A stretch of DNA of 48,182 bases from Bacillota bacterium. GTDB taxonomy: Bacteria > Bacillota > Sulfobacillia > RBS10-35 > JAJYVN01. A program made the position numbers and the translations under genes. Under the pieces are notes generated by a model. It was not told the DNA's origin. It worked only from the letters and a program-made list of their open reading frames with translations, and did no database searches. Location of the stretch: positions 1 through 48,182 of the forward strand of contig JAJZXK010000013.1 in the NCBI GenBank assembly GCA_021806565.1, in the 5' to 3' direction. The stretch's first letter is position 1, and each line of letters starts with the position of its first letter. Of the stretch, positions 35,380-43,966 are shown piece by piece.

Positions 35380-36005
35380 GCGCCGGCCGAAAAAACGAGC
35401 GGTACGGCAAAGACGCGTGTGAACAACCGGGCCTTGCGCTCAAGCGTGCGCCCACCGGGTCGCAGTGCGAGTCCCGCCACGCGCAAGTGGACGCGTCCTC
35501 CAGAGAGTTGGACCTTGGCCAAGCGAGCGCCGCCGTCGTGGCTGTAGTCCAGGCCGTCGGCGACGCGCAGCAGGGCGGCGAGGATCTGAGCGTTGCGGGC
35601 CCGGCTGCGCGGCCAGTCGCGCGGGGCCCGCCGGGGCCGCTTGCGGTGGTTGCCGGCGACCAGGGCCAGAAAGCGCCGCCACGGCTCTGGATAGGGGCGC
35701 AGCAGGTCGTCGTGGAGGATGAGGTAGCGGCTGTGGCGGTGGTGGCGCCGCGCCTGGACGAAGTAGCCGATGTCGTGCAGGAGCGCGGCGTGCTCAAGCA
35801 GGACGGACCAGGCCGGGTCCAGACCGTGGAGACGCTGGAGGGTGGTGAACAGGCCCTGGGACAGTTTGGCCACCTGTTCGGCGTGGGCCGCGTCATACCC
35901 GTACTTTTCGCCGACGGCGCGTACGTTCGCGGTTAAGTCCGTCAACTCGGGGGGGCGTTCCGCCGGGATCGCGCGGGCGGAGCGAAGCGGCCGGGGGTCA
36001 GCCAT
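35376..36005 (-). CDS. HD-domain phosphohydrolase
   Basis: This 209-residue protein has an HD metal-dependent phosphohydrolase core: the first His near EKYGYDAAHAEQVAKLS, the HD pair in LLEHAALLHDIGYFVQ, HRHSRYLI, and the later Asp in LRVADGLDYSH. The pattern and the C-terminal beta region (VQLSGGRVHLRVAGLALRPGG) resemble the C-terminal half of long exopolyphosphatases, so it may be a free-standing partner of the adjacent Ppx. It overlaps ppx by four bases and the upstream kinase gene by eight. Nucleotide or polyphosphate hydrolysis is the likely chemistry; the substrate is unknown. Confidence 0.87.
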   Translation of the reverse strand: MADPRPLRSARAIPAERPPELTDLTANVRAVGEKYGYDAAHAEQVAKLSQGLFTTLQRLHGLDPAWSVLLEHAALLHDIGYFVQARRHHRHSRYLILHDDLLRPYPEPWRRFLALVAGNHRKRPRRAPRDWPRSRARNAQILAALLRVADGLDYSHDGGARLAKVQLSGGRVHLRVAGLALRPGGRTLERKARLFTRVFAVPLVFSAGA

Positions 36006-36747
36006 CCGTATCGACCGCCGGAGCTACCAGCAGGTGAGCCAGGGCTTGACGCAGGACGTCCTGCACGTTGTCGGCGGTGTCGTCGGCGGTGACGGATTGC
36101 CAGCGGCCGCCGAAGGTGGCGCCGAGTTGTCGCTGGTTGCGGTCCAGCATGTCCTGGTAGCGCAGAAAACTGCGCAAGGGGTCGCCGCCGATGCCCAGGT
36201 CCCGGCCGGATTCGATAAAGGACGGCAGGCCCCGCTTGGCGATGGCGCGGGCCAGGCGCACCCGGGGTGACGCCTGTAGGTAGAGTGTGCAGTCGGGCTC
36301 CGGCGTCAACGGTAGGATCGCGCGCAGCCAGTCGGGATTGGCGCCGCGCAGGCTGCAGCGCGCCATCACCGTGCCCACCCAGCGGTCGGCGACCACCGCG
36401 AAGCCGGCGTCCAATGCGGCTGTGATCCGCTGCTCCACCTGGTCGTGCAGGTCCGCCGCGTACAGGAGCGCCAGGGCGTGTACCCCCGATTCCGGCGCGG
36501 CCTGCCAGTCCCGCAGCGGCCGTTCGGCCAGCTTGGACCGACCGATGCCGACATGCACGGCCGGCCACCCGAGTTCTTCCAGCCAGGGCAGCAGCCGCCG
36601 TACCTGGGTGGAACGGCCGGCGGCGTCACCGCCTTCGATGACGATGAAGCGTCCCTTGCGGGTCTGTCCTTCAGGTTCCGTTGCTATGGCCGCCGGGCGT
36701 GCGGGCGCACCGGCGTCCCCCCCTTCTGGGTCTGGTCCAGACCTCAC
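35998..36747 (-). CDS. Thymidylate kinase-like protein with altered P-loop
   Basis: This 249-residue protein clearly belongs to the thymidylate kinase family: FIVIEGGDAAGRSTQ, GIGRSKLAERPLRDW, and the DR motif in VVADRWVGTVMARCSLRG. However, the Walker A loop (39-47) has Arg45 where Lys is expected, so ATP binding or phosphoryl transfer may be changed. A disordered 30-residue N-terminal extension precedes the fold. It is encoded four bases after another family member and overlaps the HD gene. It may be a divergent kinase for another nucleotide, a regulatory partner of the first copy, or inactive. Confidence 0.85.
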   Translation of the reverse strand: MRSGPDPEGGDAGAPARPAAIATEPEGQTRKGRFIVIEGGDAAGRSTQVRRLLPWLEELGWPAVHVGIGRSKLAERPLRDWQAAPESGVHALALLYAADLHDQVEQRITAALDAGFAVVADRWVGTVMARCSLRGANPDWLRAILPLTPEPDCTLYLQASPRVRLARAIAKRGLPSFIESGRDLGIGGDPLRSFLRYQDMLDRNQRQLGATFGGRWQSVTADDTADNVQDVLRQALAHLLVAPAVDTDG

Positions 36748-36751
36748 CGCA

Positions 36752-37489
36752 TCACGGCCGCGGCAGGACGACGTCGGAAGTTCGCGGCTGTCGTTCCAGG
36801 ATTTCCGTCAGCAGTCCGCGCAAATCCGCCTGCTGGACCGCGACCGGCGCGAGTCCGTCCAGGACGGCGAGTTCCCCCGCTTGAACCATCGCCTCGTAGT
36901 GCAGTTGTACCCGGCGCTGAAACACGTGGAAGCTGACCTGCGGATCCGGGTCGAGTTGCAGGTCGCTGCCCGCCTCGTAGTATTTCAACTGGTGGCGGCC
37001 GGAGAGGATGCGGGAGACCGCCTCGTCGACCGGGACGCGAAAGTACACGGCCAGGTGCGGTCGTGGCGCGAAGGCATAGGTTTGGCGCAGCCAGCGCGCA
37101 TCCAGCGCCCGTGCTTGGTCGCGGGCGAAGGCCGTCGGTGCCCAGCGGTCCGCAAGCACAAGCTGGCCGGCTCGCAACCGGGGCAGGATGTCGCATTCCA
37201 GGCGCACGGCGAGGTCGGCCGCGTGCAGCAACGAGAAGGTGGTCGGTGTCAGGGCGCGGTTTCGCTTCGCGCGCTTCAGGGCGGTGTGCACCAACCCCGA
37301 AGAGTTCCACGCCGTCAGGTGGACGGCGTGGCCGCGCGCTTCCAACCATTGCGCTAACAGTCGCAATTGGGTGCTCTTTCCTGAGCCGTCGATGCCTTCA
37401 ACGGCGATCAGCCGGCCAGGATACCGGATCGGCCGCGGGTAGGCGGGAGAGACGGTAGCCCCCTGTGGGGCATGTGCGCCGCCGCTCAC
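36752..37489 (-). CDS. tmk: Thymidylate kinase-like protein
   Basis: In this 245-residue P-loop kinase the Walker A EGIDGSGKST (31-40) is intact. LVLADRWAPTAFARDQAR supplies the DR motif, and HLAVYFRVPVDEAVSRI the expected LID-proximal strand. Thymidylate kinases make dTDP from dTMP. The usual dTMP-site Phe/Arg pattern is only partly evident (GLVHTALKRAKRNRALTPTTF), so another mononucleotide or a non-nucleotide substrate is possible. The start is set at GTG 37489, the first in frame; the ribosome site is modest. It follows the HesB-like gene by 33 bases and precedes its paralog by four. Confidence 0.85.
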   Translation of the reverse strand: MSGGAHAPQGATVSPAYPRPIRYPGRLIAVEGIDGSGKSTQLRLLAQWLEARGHAVHLTAWNSSGLVHTALKRAKRNRALTPTTFSLLHAADLAVRLECDILPRLRAGQLVLADRWAPTAFARDQARALDARWLRQTYAFAPRPHLAVYFRVPVDEAVSRILSGRHQLKYYEAGSDLQLDPDPQVSFHVFQRRVQLHYEAMVQAGELAVLDGLAPVAVQQADLRGLLTEILERQPRTSDVVLPRP

Positions 37490-37522
37490 GCCCCACCGCC
37501 GTCCGTCGTGGGCGAATGTGGT

Positions 37523-37885
37523 TTAGTGACCGCAGCCGCAGGCGTGGGGCGCACCCCCGCCGTCCTTGCCGCGGAAGGACTGGCCGCAGCCGCAGGTGGA
37601 TGAGGCGTTCGGGTTCGTGATGGTGAAGCCGCCGCCCATCAGGGCTTCGGAGTAGTCCACCTCGGCACCCTCCATCTGCTCCATGCTCATGGGATCGATC
37701 AGGACGCGCACCCCGCCCTGTTCGAAGACCTGGTCTTCCTCCGCAGCGCGGTCCCAGGCCATACCATAGCTGTAGCCACGGCAACCGCCGGACGTGATGT
37801 AGATGCGCAGCCCCAAATCGTCACGCTTCTTCTGTTCCAGCAGGTCCCGTACCTTGCTGGCCGCCTTCGGCGTCAACGTGACCAA
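37523..37885 (-). CDS. HesB/IscA-family iron-sulfur carrier with Cys-rich tail
   Basis: This 120-residue A-type carrier passes iron-sulfur clusters to target enzymes. The three conserved Cys are C35 (SGGCRGYSY) and C98/C100 (STCGCGQSF). Unusually, the protein continues for about 16 residues, Gly-rich and ending HACGCGH, which repeats the CGCG motif with C116/C118 and two His. TTG 37885 is chosen as start because GGAGG lies 8 bases upstream and MVTLTPKAASKVRDLL is the normal family N-terminus; a GTG at 37894 overlaps that site. It is the first gene of the five-gene operon ending in ppx and has a good promoter. Confidence 0.9.
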   Translation of the reverse strand: MVTLTPKAASKVRDLLEQKKRDDLGLRIYITSGGCRGYSYGMAWDRAAEEDQVFEQGGVRVLIDPMSMEQMEGAEVDYSEALMGGGFTITNPNASSTCGCGQSFRGKDGGGAPHACGCGH

Positions 37886-37934
37886 CGACGCCACCTCCGT
37901 ATCGGCCGCCGCGTGGCGTCCGCGTCTGACCCTG

Positions 37935-37964
37935 AGTATACGAACGCGCGGAGGGTCAAGGCAA
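37935..37964 (-). promoter_or_regulatory. Promoter of the hesB-ppx operon
   Basis: On the minus strand TTGCCT (37964-37959) and TATACT (37940-37935) are separated by 18 bases; the -10 matches five of six consensus positions. A second hexamer, TTGACC, lies too close (13 bases) to serve as -35. The start would fall near 37928, about 43 bases before the TTG. Confidence 0.5.
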
Positions 37965-38021
37965 GACCGGGCGGGGGGCAGGTGGCGCCGGGCGCGGCGC
38001 GAAGCGGGACGAGGAAAGGGT

Positions 38022-39044
38022 GTGGCCCGGGCGGTGCCGGAGCAGCTTGCGGAGATTCAGCGGCGCCTGCTGGCGTGGTTTGAGGGACATGCGCGCGACC
38101 TGCCGTTTCGCCATGATCGAAGTCCATACCGCGTCCTGGTCGCCGAGGTGATGCTGCAGCAGACCCAGGCGGCGACGGTCGGGCCGTATCTTGATCGCTT
38201 CTGTGCGCGCTTTCCGACCCCGGCGGCGCTGGCGGCGGCACCTTTGCAGGAAGTGCTCGCCCAATGGCAGGGCCTCGGCTATTACCGGCGCGCGCGCTAC
38301 CTGCATGCGGCGGCGGTGCGGATCGTGCGTGAGCACGGGGGTAGCGTTCCCTGTGCCCCCGCGGATCTGAGGCGGTTGCCGGGGGTGGGCCCCTATGTGG
38401 CGGCCGCGGTGGCGAGCTTCGCCTTCGGCCGCGATGAAGCGGCCGTGGACGCCAACGCCCGTCGGGTGCTGTCACGCGTCGCCGGCATGCCGGACTTGGA
38501 CGATAAGGTCGCCCGGGCGTTCGTGCCGCTCGGTCGGGGACCGGCATGGAACGAGGCGGTGATGGACCTGGGGGCGCTGATCTGCCTGCCGCGCACCCCG
38601 CGCTGTGCGCATTGTCCGCTGCTGGGCGTCTGTCGTGCTCAGGCGAGCGGGCGTGCCGCCGAGTTACCGCTCCGCCGGCCGAGGCGCGTCCGTCCAAGCG
38701 TGCCCGTGCTGTTGCTGGCGATACGGGACGCCTCCGGCCGGTTCGGGTTGGAGCGCCGGCCGGAGACCGGGCTGTTGGCCGGTATGTGGGGCTTTCCAAC
38801 CGTGGAGGGCGCTGACGCCGGGCCGTTGGCCCTGGCGGCCGATCGGGGGCTTCACCTCCGGGCCGTCGAAGCCATGGAGCCATTCCGGCACGTCTTCACC
38901 CACCGAGTGTGGGAGGTTCGACCGTTCACCGCCGAGGGCGACGGGCCGCTGCATTGGGTGGCGCCGGCGGAACTCCAGGATCTGCCCCTGGCCGGTCCGA
39001 GCGTGCGCGTCCTGCGCCGGCTCGCGGCAGGAGCGCTGGGTTAG
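38022..39044 (+). CDS. mutY: A/G-specific adenine DNA glycosylase
   Basis: It removes adenine mispaired with 8-oxoguanine. This 340-residue protein has the catalytic Glu42 in AEVMLQQTQ and the helix-hairpin-helix LRRLPGVGPYVAAAVASFAFG, with the catalytic Asp in AAVDANARRV. The [4Fe-4S] loop is C-x6-C-x2-C-x5-C in CLPRTPRCAHCPLLGVC. The C-terminal Nudix-like domain (PVLLLAIRDASGRFGLERRP, FRHVFTHRVWEVRPF) recognises 8-oxoguanine. GTG 38022 has GAGG 7 bases upstream; GTG 38034 is also possible. It is divergent from the hesB operon. Confidence 0.93.
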   Translation: MARAVPEQLAEIQRRLLAWFEGHARDLPFRHDRSPYRVLVAEVMLQQTQAATVGPYLDRFCARFPTPAALAAAPLQEVLAQWQGLGYYRRARYLHAAAVRIVREHGGSVPCAPADLRRLPGVGPYVAAAVASFAFGRDEAAVDANARRVLSRVAGMPDLDDKVARAFVPLGRGPAWNEAVMDLGALICLPRTPRCAHCPLLGVCRAQASGRAAELPLRRPRRVRPSVPVLLLAIRDASGRFGLERRPETGLLAGMWGFPTVEGADAGPLALAADRGLHLRAVEAMEPFRHVFTHRVWEVRPFTAEGDGPLHWVAPAELQDLPLAGPSVRVLRRLAAGALG

Positions 39045-39054
39045 GGCTGCGAAG

Positions 39055-39066
39055 CTGCACGTGCAG
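39055..39066. promoter_or_regulatory. Perfect 12-bp palindrome upstream of acs
   Basis: CTGCACGTGCAG reads identically on both strands and lies about 100 bases before the acs start, just after the mutY stop. It may be an operator, but no matching promoter elements were found, and short palindromes occur by chance. Confidence 0.3.
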
Positions 39067-39164
39067 TTCAAAGTTCATCTGCCGCGGGGCCGCACGGGTC
39101 GCGGGTGCCGGCTCCGCCGCTTGGGAGAATCGGGCCGGTCAGGTGAAGACGGGGGGCGTGCCGG

Positions 39165-41162
39165 ATGGCGACGGGGGATTCCAGAGAGGACCGACTGGAC
39201 GCGCTGTTGGAGGAGACCCGCGTCTTTGCGCCGCCGGCCGCGTTCGCCGCTGCGGCGAACGTCCGCGACCCCGAAGTGTATGAGCGGGCGGCGGCCGATC
39301 CGGCCGCCTTTTGGGCCGAGCAGGCCGCAGGCCTGCGGTGGATGCGGCCGTATACCGACGTGCTGGCCGGTGCCGTGCCGCATGTGCGCTGGTTTGCCGG
39401 CGGGCGGCTGAATGTGGCGGACAACTGTGTGGACCGCCATTGTGAGGGGCCGAGGCGTAACAAGGCCGCGTTGCTCTGGGTGGCTGAGTCGGGGGAGACC
39501 CGCACCATCACGTACCAGCAGTTGCAGCGCGAGGTGGCGCGTTGCGCCAATGTGCTGCGCTCGCTGGGGGTGCGGCGCGGGGACCGGGTCGGAATCTATA
39601 TGGGGATGGTGCCGGAGGCCGTCGTGGCGATGCTGGCCTGCGCCCGGATCGGCGCGCCGCATACCGTGGTTTTCGGCGGGTTTTCGGCCGAAGCGCTACG
39701 GGAACGGCTGGTGGACGCGCAGTGCAAAGTATTGATCACGCAGGATGGCGCCTACCGCCGCGGCAACGTGGTGGCATTGTTGCAGAACGCGGCCAGCGCC
39801 GTGCGGGGTGCGCCGCCGGTGGAGCGGGTGTTGGTGCTGCGGCGCATCGGCGCGCCCGCCCTGGCGGCGGAGTTGCCGGCCGGTATGCAGGTGGACTGGC
39901 AGCAGGCGATGGCGGACGCGTCGACGGATTGCCCGTGTGAGCCGATGGATTCCGAGGACGTGCTGTATATCCTGTACACGTCGGGCACCACCGGTAAGCC
40001 CAAGGGGATCGTCCACACCACCGCCGGCTATCTGCTGGGAGTGGCGACGACCCACCGTTGGATCTTTGATCTCAAGGAAGACGACGTGTACTGGTGCACG
40101 GCCGACATCGGCTGGGTCACCGGCCATTCGTATGTACTGTACGGTCCGCTGTGCAACGGCGCCACCACGGTGCTGTACGAGGGTACGCCCGACTATCCGG
40201 GGCGCGACCGCCACTGGCGGATCGTCGAGGAACTGGGGGTCAACGTCTACTATACGGCCCCGACGACCATCCGTACCTTCATGCGCTGGGGTCCGCAAGA
40301 ACCGGCCCACGCCGACCTCAGCAGCCTGCGCCTCCTGGGAAGCGTCGGTGAGCCCATCAATCCTGAGGCCTGGATGTGGTACCACGAGCACATCGGCGGC
40401 GGCCGCTGCCCGATCGTGGATACGTGGTGGCAGACGGAGACCGGGATGATCATGATCACGCCCTTGCCCGGCATCGTCCCCACCAAACCGGGCTCGGCCA
40501 CCCGTCCCTTTCCTGCGGTGGGGGCTGAGGTGCTCGATGAGCGGGGCCTGCCGGTCGGTCCGGGCGCGGGAGGCAACCTCGTGCTGACACAGCCCTGGCC
40601 GGCGATGGCGCGCACCATTTTCGGCGATGACGAGCGCTTTGTACGGCAGTACTGGTCGCGCTATTCCGGCAAGTACCTTACGGGGGACGGCGCGCGGGTC
40701 GATGCCGACGGCTACTTCTGGCTCTTGGGACGCGTCGATGACGTGATGAACGTTTCGGGGCACCGGCTGTCGACGTATGAAATCGAGTCCGCCCTGGTGG
40801 ACCATGCCTCGGTCGCCGAGGCGGCCGTGATCGGTCGCTTCGACGCGGTGAAAGGGCAGGCGATCGCCGCGTTCGTCACGTTGAAGGAGACGGGCTCGGG
40901 CGGCGTGGGCGGCGCCGGGACCGACGGGCTGAAGGCCGACCTCAAGCAGCACGTGGGGCGGAAGATCGGCCCCATCGCCCGCCCGGACGACATCTTCTTC
41001 ACGGCGGAGTTGCCCAAGACCCGTAGCGGCAAGATCATGCGGCGTCTGTTGCGCGATATCGCCGAGGGGCGGGCGCTGGGGGACACGACCACGCTTGCGG
41101 ATCCGGCGGTGGTCCAGAGCTTGAAGGAACAGTACGAGGAGGCGGGCGAAGGTGCGGATTGA
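39165..41162 (+). CDS. acs: Acetyl-CoA synthetase
   Basis: It activates acetate to acetyl-CoA through acetyl-AMP. This 665-residue protein has the N-terminal ACAS region (WFAGGRLNVADNCVDRH) and the AMP-binding loop YTSGTTGKPKGIVHT. WCTADIGWVTGHSYVLYGPL and DTWWQTETGM follow. The C-terminal PKTRSGKIMRRLLRDIA contains the Lys that is catalytic and a classic acetylation target; no acetyltransferase or deacetylase gene is nearby. ATG 39165 follows a G-rich site by 8 bases. The second half of the window also holds pfkA and pyk. Overall identity to Acs, rather than propionyl-CoA synthetase, is supported by W in the acyl pocket (DTWWQTE). Confidence 0.94.
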   Translation: MATGDSREDRLDALLEETRVFAPPAAFAAAANVRDPEVYERAAADPAAFWAEQAAGLRWMRPYTDVLAGAVPHVRWFAGGRLNVADNCVDRHCEGPRRNKAALLWVAESGETRTITYQQLQREVARCANVLRSLGVRRGDRVGIYMGMVPEAVVAMLACARIGAPHTVVFGGFSAEALRERLVDAQCKVLITQDGAYRRGNVVALLQNAASAVRGAPPVERVLVLRRIGAPALAAELPAGMQVDWQQAMADASTDCPCEPMDSEDVLYILYTSGTTGKPKGIVHTTAGYLLGVATTHRWIFDLKEDDVYWCTADIGWVTGHSYVLYGPLCNGATTVLYEGTPDYPGRDRHWRIVEELGVNVYYTAPTTIRTFMRWGPQEPAHADLSSLRLLGSVGEPINPEAWMWYHEHIGGGRCPIVDTWWQTETGMIMITPLPGIVPTKPGSATRPFPAVGAEVLDERGLPVGPGAGGNLVLTQPWPAMARTIFGDDERFVRQYWSRYSGKYLTGDGARVDADGYFWLLGRVDDVMNVSGHRLSTYEIESALVDHASVAEAAVIGRFDAVKGQAIAAFVTLKETGSGGVGGAGTDGLKADLKQHVGRKIGPIARPDDIFFTAELPKTRSGKIMRRLLRDIAEGRALGDTTTLADPAVVQSLKEQYEEAGEGAD

Positions 41163-41163
41163 G

Positions 41164-41177
41164 CCGCCTGCGGGCGG
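41164..41177. terminator. Short hairpin between acs and the histidine kinase gene
   Basis: CCGCC (41164-41168), a TGCG loop and GGCGG (41173-41177) fill almost the whole 17-base gap between two converging stop codons. It is a weak but well-placed candidate. Confidence 0.35.
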
Positions 41178-41179
41178 GT

Positions 41180-42538
41180 TCAGGCCGCCGGCGGTAGGGT
41201 GAAGCGGAAGCGGCTGCCGCGGCCTGGTTCCGACTCGACGTCCAACGACCCGCCATGCGCCTCGACGATGCGTTTGGCGATGGTCAGGCCCAGGCCAGAT
41301 CCTCCCGTCCCGCGGGTGCGCGAAGGATCGACGCGGTAGAAGCGATCGAAGATATGGGGCAGGTGTTCCGCCGGGATACCCCAGCCGGTATCCTCCACCT
41401 CGACGGCGACGCCTCCTTCCGGCCGTTCGCTGGCGCGCAGGGTGATCCGCCCGCCGGCAGGGGTATACCTCAGGGCGTTGGCGACAAGGTTATGCACCAC
41501 CTGCGCGACCCGGCGGCGATCGGCGCGCACCGGAGGCAAGCCGAGTCCGGCCTCCACCTCGATGCGTACCGAGGCGTCACTGGCCTGCAGGGCGAACCCG
41601 GCCGCGGCCGCCTGCAGGACCTCGCTCACCTGCAACAGATCCACGTCCAGGACGAGTTCGGCGGCGTCGGCCTGGGCTAGGTCCTGCAGGTCGTCGACCA
41701 GCCGCTGCAGGTGAACCGCCTCTTCGTGCACCACGCCCAGCGTGTCGCGGTCCGGGTCCGTGATCCCGTCGCGCATCGCCTCCAGGTAGCCGCGCAGAAC
41801 GGTCAGCGGGGTGCGCAGTTCGTGGGCGACGTCCGCTACAAGTGCCTGACGCTGGTGTTGGGCGTCCTGCAGCCCTTCGGCCATGCGGTTGAACTCCCAG
41901 GCGAGCGCCGCGATCTCCGTCGGTCCGCGGACCGGTACGCGCGTCTCCAGGTCGCCGGAGCCGAAGCGGCGGGCTGCCCGGACGATGGTGCGCAGCGGGA
42001 TCACGATGCGCCGGCCCAACAGCAGGCTGAGCGCCAGCGCTACGGCGAACCCCCACAACCCGGGGATAGCCAGCGCCCGCAGGATGCGGGCATCCGCGAT
42101 GCCGACCACGCTCGTGGTCGGATCGGGCAGGCAGAGGTGGGCCAGCAACACCGTCCGGCCCGACACGTCGGTCAGCGGCAGGTTGTAGGAGAGTCCATGG
42201 CAGATTGACGGCGATCCCGCGGCGGTGTCGGCCACGATGTGGCCCTGGGCGTCGACGATGGTGATCCGGCCATCCACCTGATGCGCAAGGACCGGCAGGA
42301 TCTGGGCCAGGGCGGGCATACCCCCCGCGGCCAGTACCCCGTCCATGGCCACCTGCATTTGGCGCGCCGTGGCCGCGTACGTCCGGCGGACGACCACCGC
42401 GAACTGGGCTCGAACCGCCTGGTGGGCGGTATACCCCAGGATGCCGATGGCCACCGAGATGCCAACGGCGGCGACCAGCAGCAGATGCGGCCAGACGCCG
42501 ATGCGGCGGCGGGGCGGTGGCGGCCCGCTTTGGTTCAT
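41180..42538 (-). CDS. Sensor histidine kinase
   Basis: This 452-residue membrane kinase has a first helix ([19 protein letters not shown]), an outside sensor region of about 120 residues with Cys pairs, and a second helix ([15 protein letters not shown]). A HAMP linker ([20 protein letters not shown]) is followed by the HisKA box [16 protein letters not shown] with the phosphorylated His. The ATPase domain has the N box [18 protein letters not shown]1 [10 protein letters not shown] box DRFYRVD and G2 [14 protein letters not shown]. The ATG overlaps the regulator stop by four bases. The signal is unknown; linkage to the Rieske/cytochrome b locus suggests redox or membrane energy. Confidence 0.93.
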   Translation of the reverse strand: MNQSGPPPPRRRIGVWPHLLLVAAVGISVAIGILGYTAHQAVRAQFAVVVRRTYAATARQMQVAMDGVLAAGGMPALAQILPVLAHQVDGRITIVDAQGHIVADTAAGSPSICHGLSYNLPLTDVSGRTVLLAHLCLPDPTTSVVGIADARILRALAIPGLWGFAVALALSLLLGRRIVIPLRTIVRAARRFGSGDLETRVPVRGPTEIAALAWEFNRMAEGLQDAQHQRQALVADVAHELRTPLTVLRGYLEAMRDGITDPDRDTLGVVHEEAVHLQRLVDDLQDLAQADAAELVLDVDLLQVSEVLQAAAAGFALQASDASVRIEVEAGLGLPPVRADRRRVAQVVHNLVANALRYTPAGGRITLRASERPEGGVAVEVEDTGWGIPAEHLPHIFDRFYRVDPSRTRGTGGSGLGLTIAKRIVEAHGGSLDVESEPGRGSRFRFTLPPAA

Positions 42539-43233
42539 GTCGCCGCCGCCGTGCGGTCGTGGTAGCGGTAACCGACCCCGTACACCGTCGCCACCGGGCT
42601 CGGCCGCAGGCCCAGCTTGCGCCGCAGGTTGGCGACATGGACGTCGACGTTTCGGTCAAAGCCCGTGAAGTCGGGGCCCGCGATATGGTCAAGCAACTGC
42701 TGGCGGGTGAAGGTCCGTCCCGGTTCCGCGATCAGCGTCTGCAACAGCCGGAACTCGGTGGGCGTCAGTGCGATCTCCTCGCCGGCGATCGTGGTGCGGT
42801 GCGCGTCGGGATCCACCTCCACGACCCCGCAACGGAGGACCGCCGAGCGCGACGGCTGGCTGCCCGCCCGCCGTAAGACGGCGTCGACCCGCAGGACCAC
42901 TTCGGCGGGGCTGAACGGCTTGGTGACGTAGTCGTCGGCGCCGTCGCGCAGACCACGCAGGCGATCCTGTTCCGTGGTGCGCGCGGTCAGAAGGATCACG
43001 GGCAGGTCGGTTGTCTGGCGCAGTTGGCGGCAGACCTCCCATCCGTCGGTTCCCGGCAGCATGAGGTCCAGCACCACCAGGGCCGGAGGGTCGGCGGCGA
43101 TCAGCCGCAGGGCTTCGCTTCCGTCTCCGCAGCACCGCACCTGGTGTCCGGCGCGCTCAAGATACATCTGCAGCAACCGCCGCACGTGGGCTTCGTCATC
43201 GACCACCAAGATGTGACCCGCCACCGCCACCAT
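42535..43233 (-). CDS. OmpR-family response regulator
   Basis: This 232-residue protein has a receiver domain with the acidic pair in [14 protein letters not shown], the phospho-acceptor Asp in [16 protein letters not shown], and the conserved Lys in [13 protein letters not shown]. The C-terminal winged helix ([32 protein letters not shown]) binds DNA. It is cotranscribed with the kinase (ATGA overlap) and lies 34 bases after the Crp/Fnr gene. The start could be ATG 43233 or the GTG at 43224, which has a better-spaced AAAGGA. Targets are not evident from the sequence. Confidence 0.94.
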   Translation of the reverse strand: MVAVAGHILVVDDEAHVRRLLQMYLERAGHQVRCCGDGSEALRLIAADPPALVVLDLMLPGTDGWEVCRQLRQTTDLPVILLTARTTEQDRLRGLRDGADDYVTKPFSPAEVVLRVDAVLRRAGSQPSRSAVLRCGVVEVDPDAHRTTIAGEEIALTPTEFRLLQTLIAEPGRTFTRQQLLDHIAGPDFTGFDRNVDVHVANLRRKLGLRPSPVATVYGVGYRYHDRTAAAT

Positions 43234-43267
43234 CCTTTCGCACGGGCTTGGCGCGCGCCAGACCGTC

Positions 43268-43897
43268 TTACGGCCGCACGCGCCGCAGCGGTCCAGCGGC
43301 CGTCCGCACCCAGATCGTCTGCCGGCCGCAGCGCAACTGACCCCGCGCCGCGAGGGACCGCAGGGCGGCGTTGGCGGTCTCGCGGCAGACTCCGGCCATG
43401 GCGGCCACGTCCTGTTGGCGCAGGCGCAGTCGGCACGCCCCGCCGTCGGGGGCCCCGTGGCGCTCCGCCAACCGGCGCAGCAGGCGCAGTAAGCGCTCGG
43501 CCACCGCGTCCAGCGCCAGCGAGGCGCAGGACTCGCTCAGGTCGGCGACACACTGCGCGAAGGCCGGCAGGAGGCGCGCCGCCAGGGCTGGGTCACGTTC
43601 GGCGAGCGCGTCGAGGCCGCTGCGTGCCAGCGCCAGGCATCGCGTGTCCTCGACGGCTTCGACATAAAAGCCGATTCCGGGCTGACCGCTCGGTTCGTGG
43701 TGCAAGAAAACCTCCCCGGGGCCGAGGAGCCCGAGGACGAACTCGCGCCCGTCAGGTGTGATGGCGACCGGTCGCAGCAGACCCTCTTCGACCAGATACA
43801 CCCAGGACTCGCCAGGTGCGTGCGTCAGAGGTAGGCGCGTCCGGGCGGGGGCCACGGTGGTCCGGACGGCCGGAGGCGACGGGTCCAGAGTGATCAA
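43268..43897 (-). CDS. Crp/Fnr-family transcription regulator
   Basis: This 209-residue protein has an N-terminal cyclic-nucleotide-binding-like beta roll (VYLVEEGLLRPVAITPDGRE, VLGLLGPGEVFL), a dimer helix, and a C-terminal HTH (RLRQQDVAAMAGVCRETANAALRSLAARG). The Fnr N-terminal Cys cluster is absent, so it is not a classical oxygen-sensing Fnr. The PBC cAMP signature (GELAL-R) is also not visible, so the effector is unknown. The start is uncertain: TTG 43897 abuts AAGGGG and would give an mRNA leader of about six bases from the predicted promoter; GTG 43855 is an alternative. It heads a three-gene operon with the two-component genes. Confidence 0.88.
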   Translation of the reverse strand: MITLDPSPPAVRTTVAPARTRLPLTHAPGESWVYLVEEGLLRPVAITPDGREFVLGLLGPGEVFLHHEPSGQPGIGFYVEAVEDTRCLALARSGLDALAERDPALAARLLPAFAQCVADLSESCASLALDAVAERLLRLLRRLAERHGAPDGGACRLRLRQQDVAAMAGVCRETANAALRSLAARGQLRCGRQTIWVRTAAGPLRRVRP

Positions 43898-43909
43898 CCC
43901 CTTGGGGCG

Positions 43910-43938
43910 ATCATAGTGCCCCGCGCTTGTGTGGTCCA
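43910..43938 (-). promoter_or_regulatory. Promoter of the Crp/Fnr-response regulator-kinase operon
   Basis: On the minus strand the -10 is TATGAT (43915-43910, five of six) and the -35 is TGGACC (43938-43933, four of six), spaced 17 bases. The -35 lies inside the palindrome at 43929-43946, so a protein bound there would block this promoter. Confidence 0.5.
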
Positions 43939-43946
43939 GACCACAC
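43929..43946. promoter_or_regulatory. Crp-type operator between divergent operons
   Basis: GTGTGGTC and GACCACAC are perfect 8-base arms around a 2-base centre. Its core is TGTGG-N6-CCACA, which has the geometry of Crp sites (TGTGA-N6-TCACA) with a G/C change in each half. It is a likely site for the adjacent Crp/Fnr protein. Confidence 0.65.
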
Positions 43947-43966
43947 GAAGGGTTGGGCGCTCGCGC

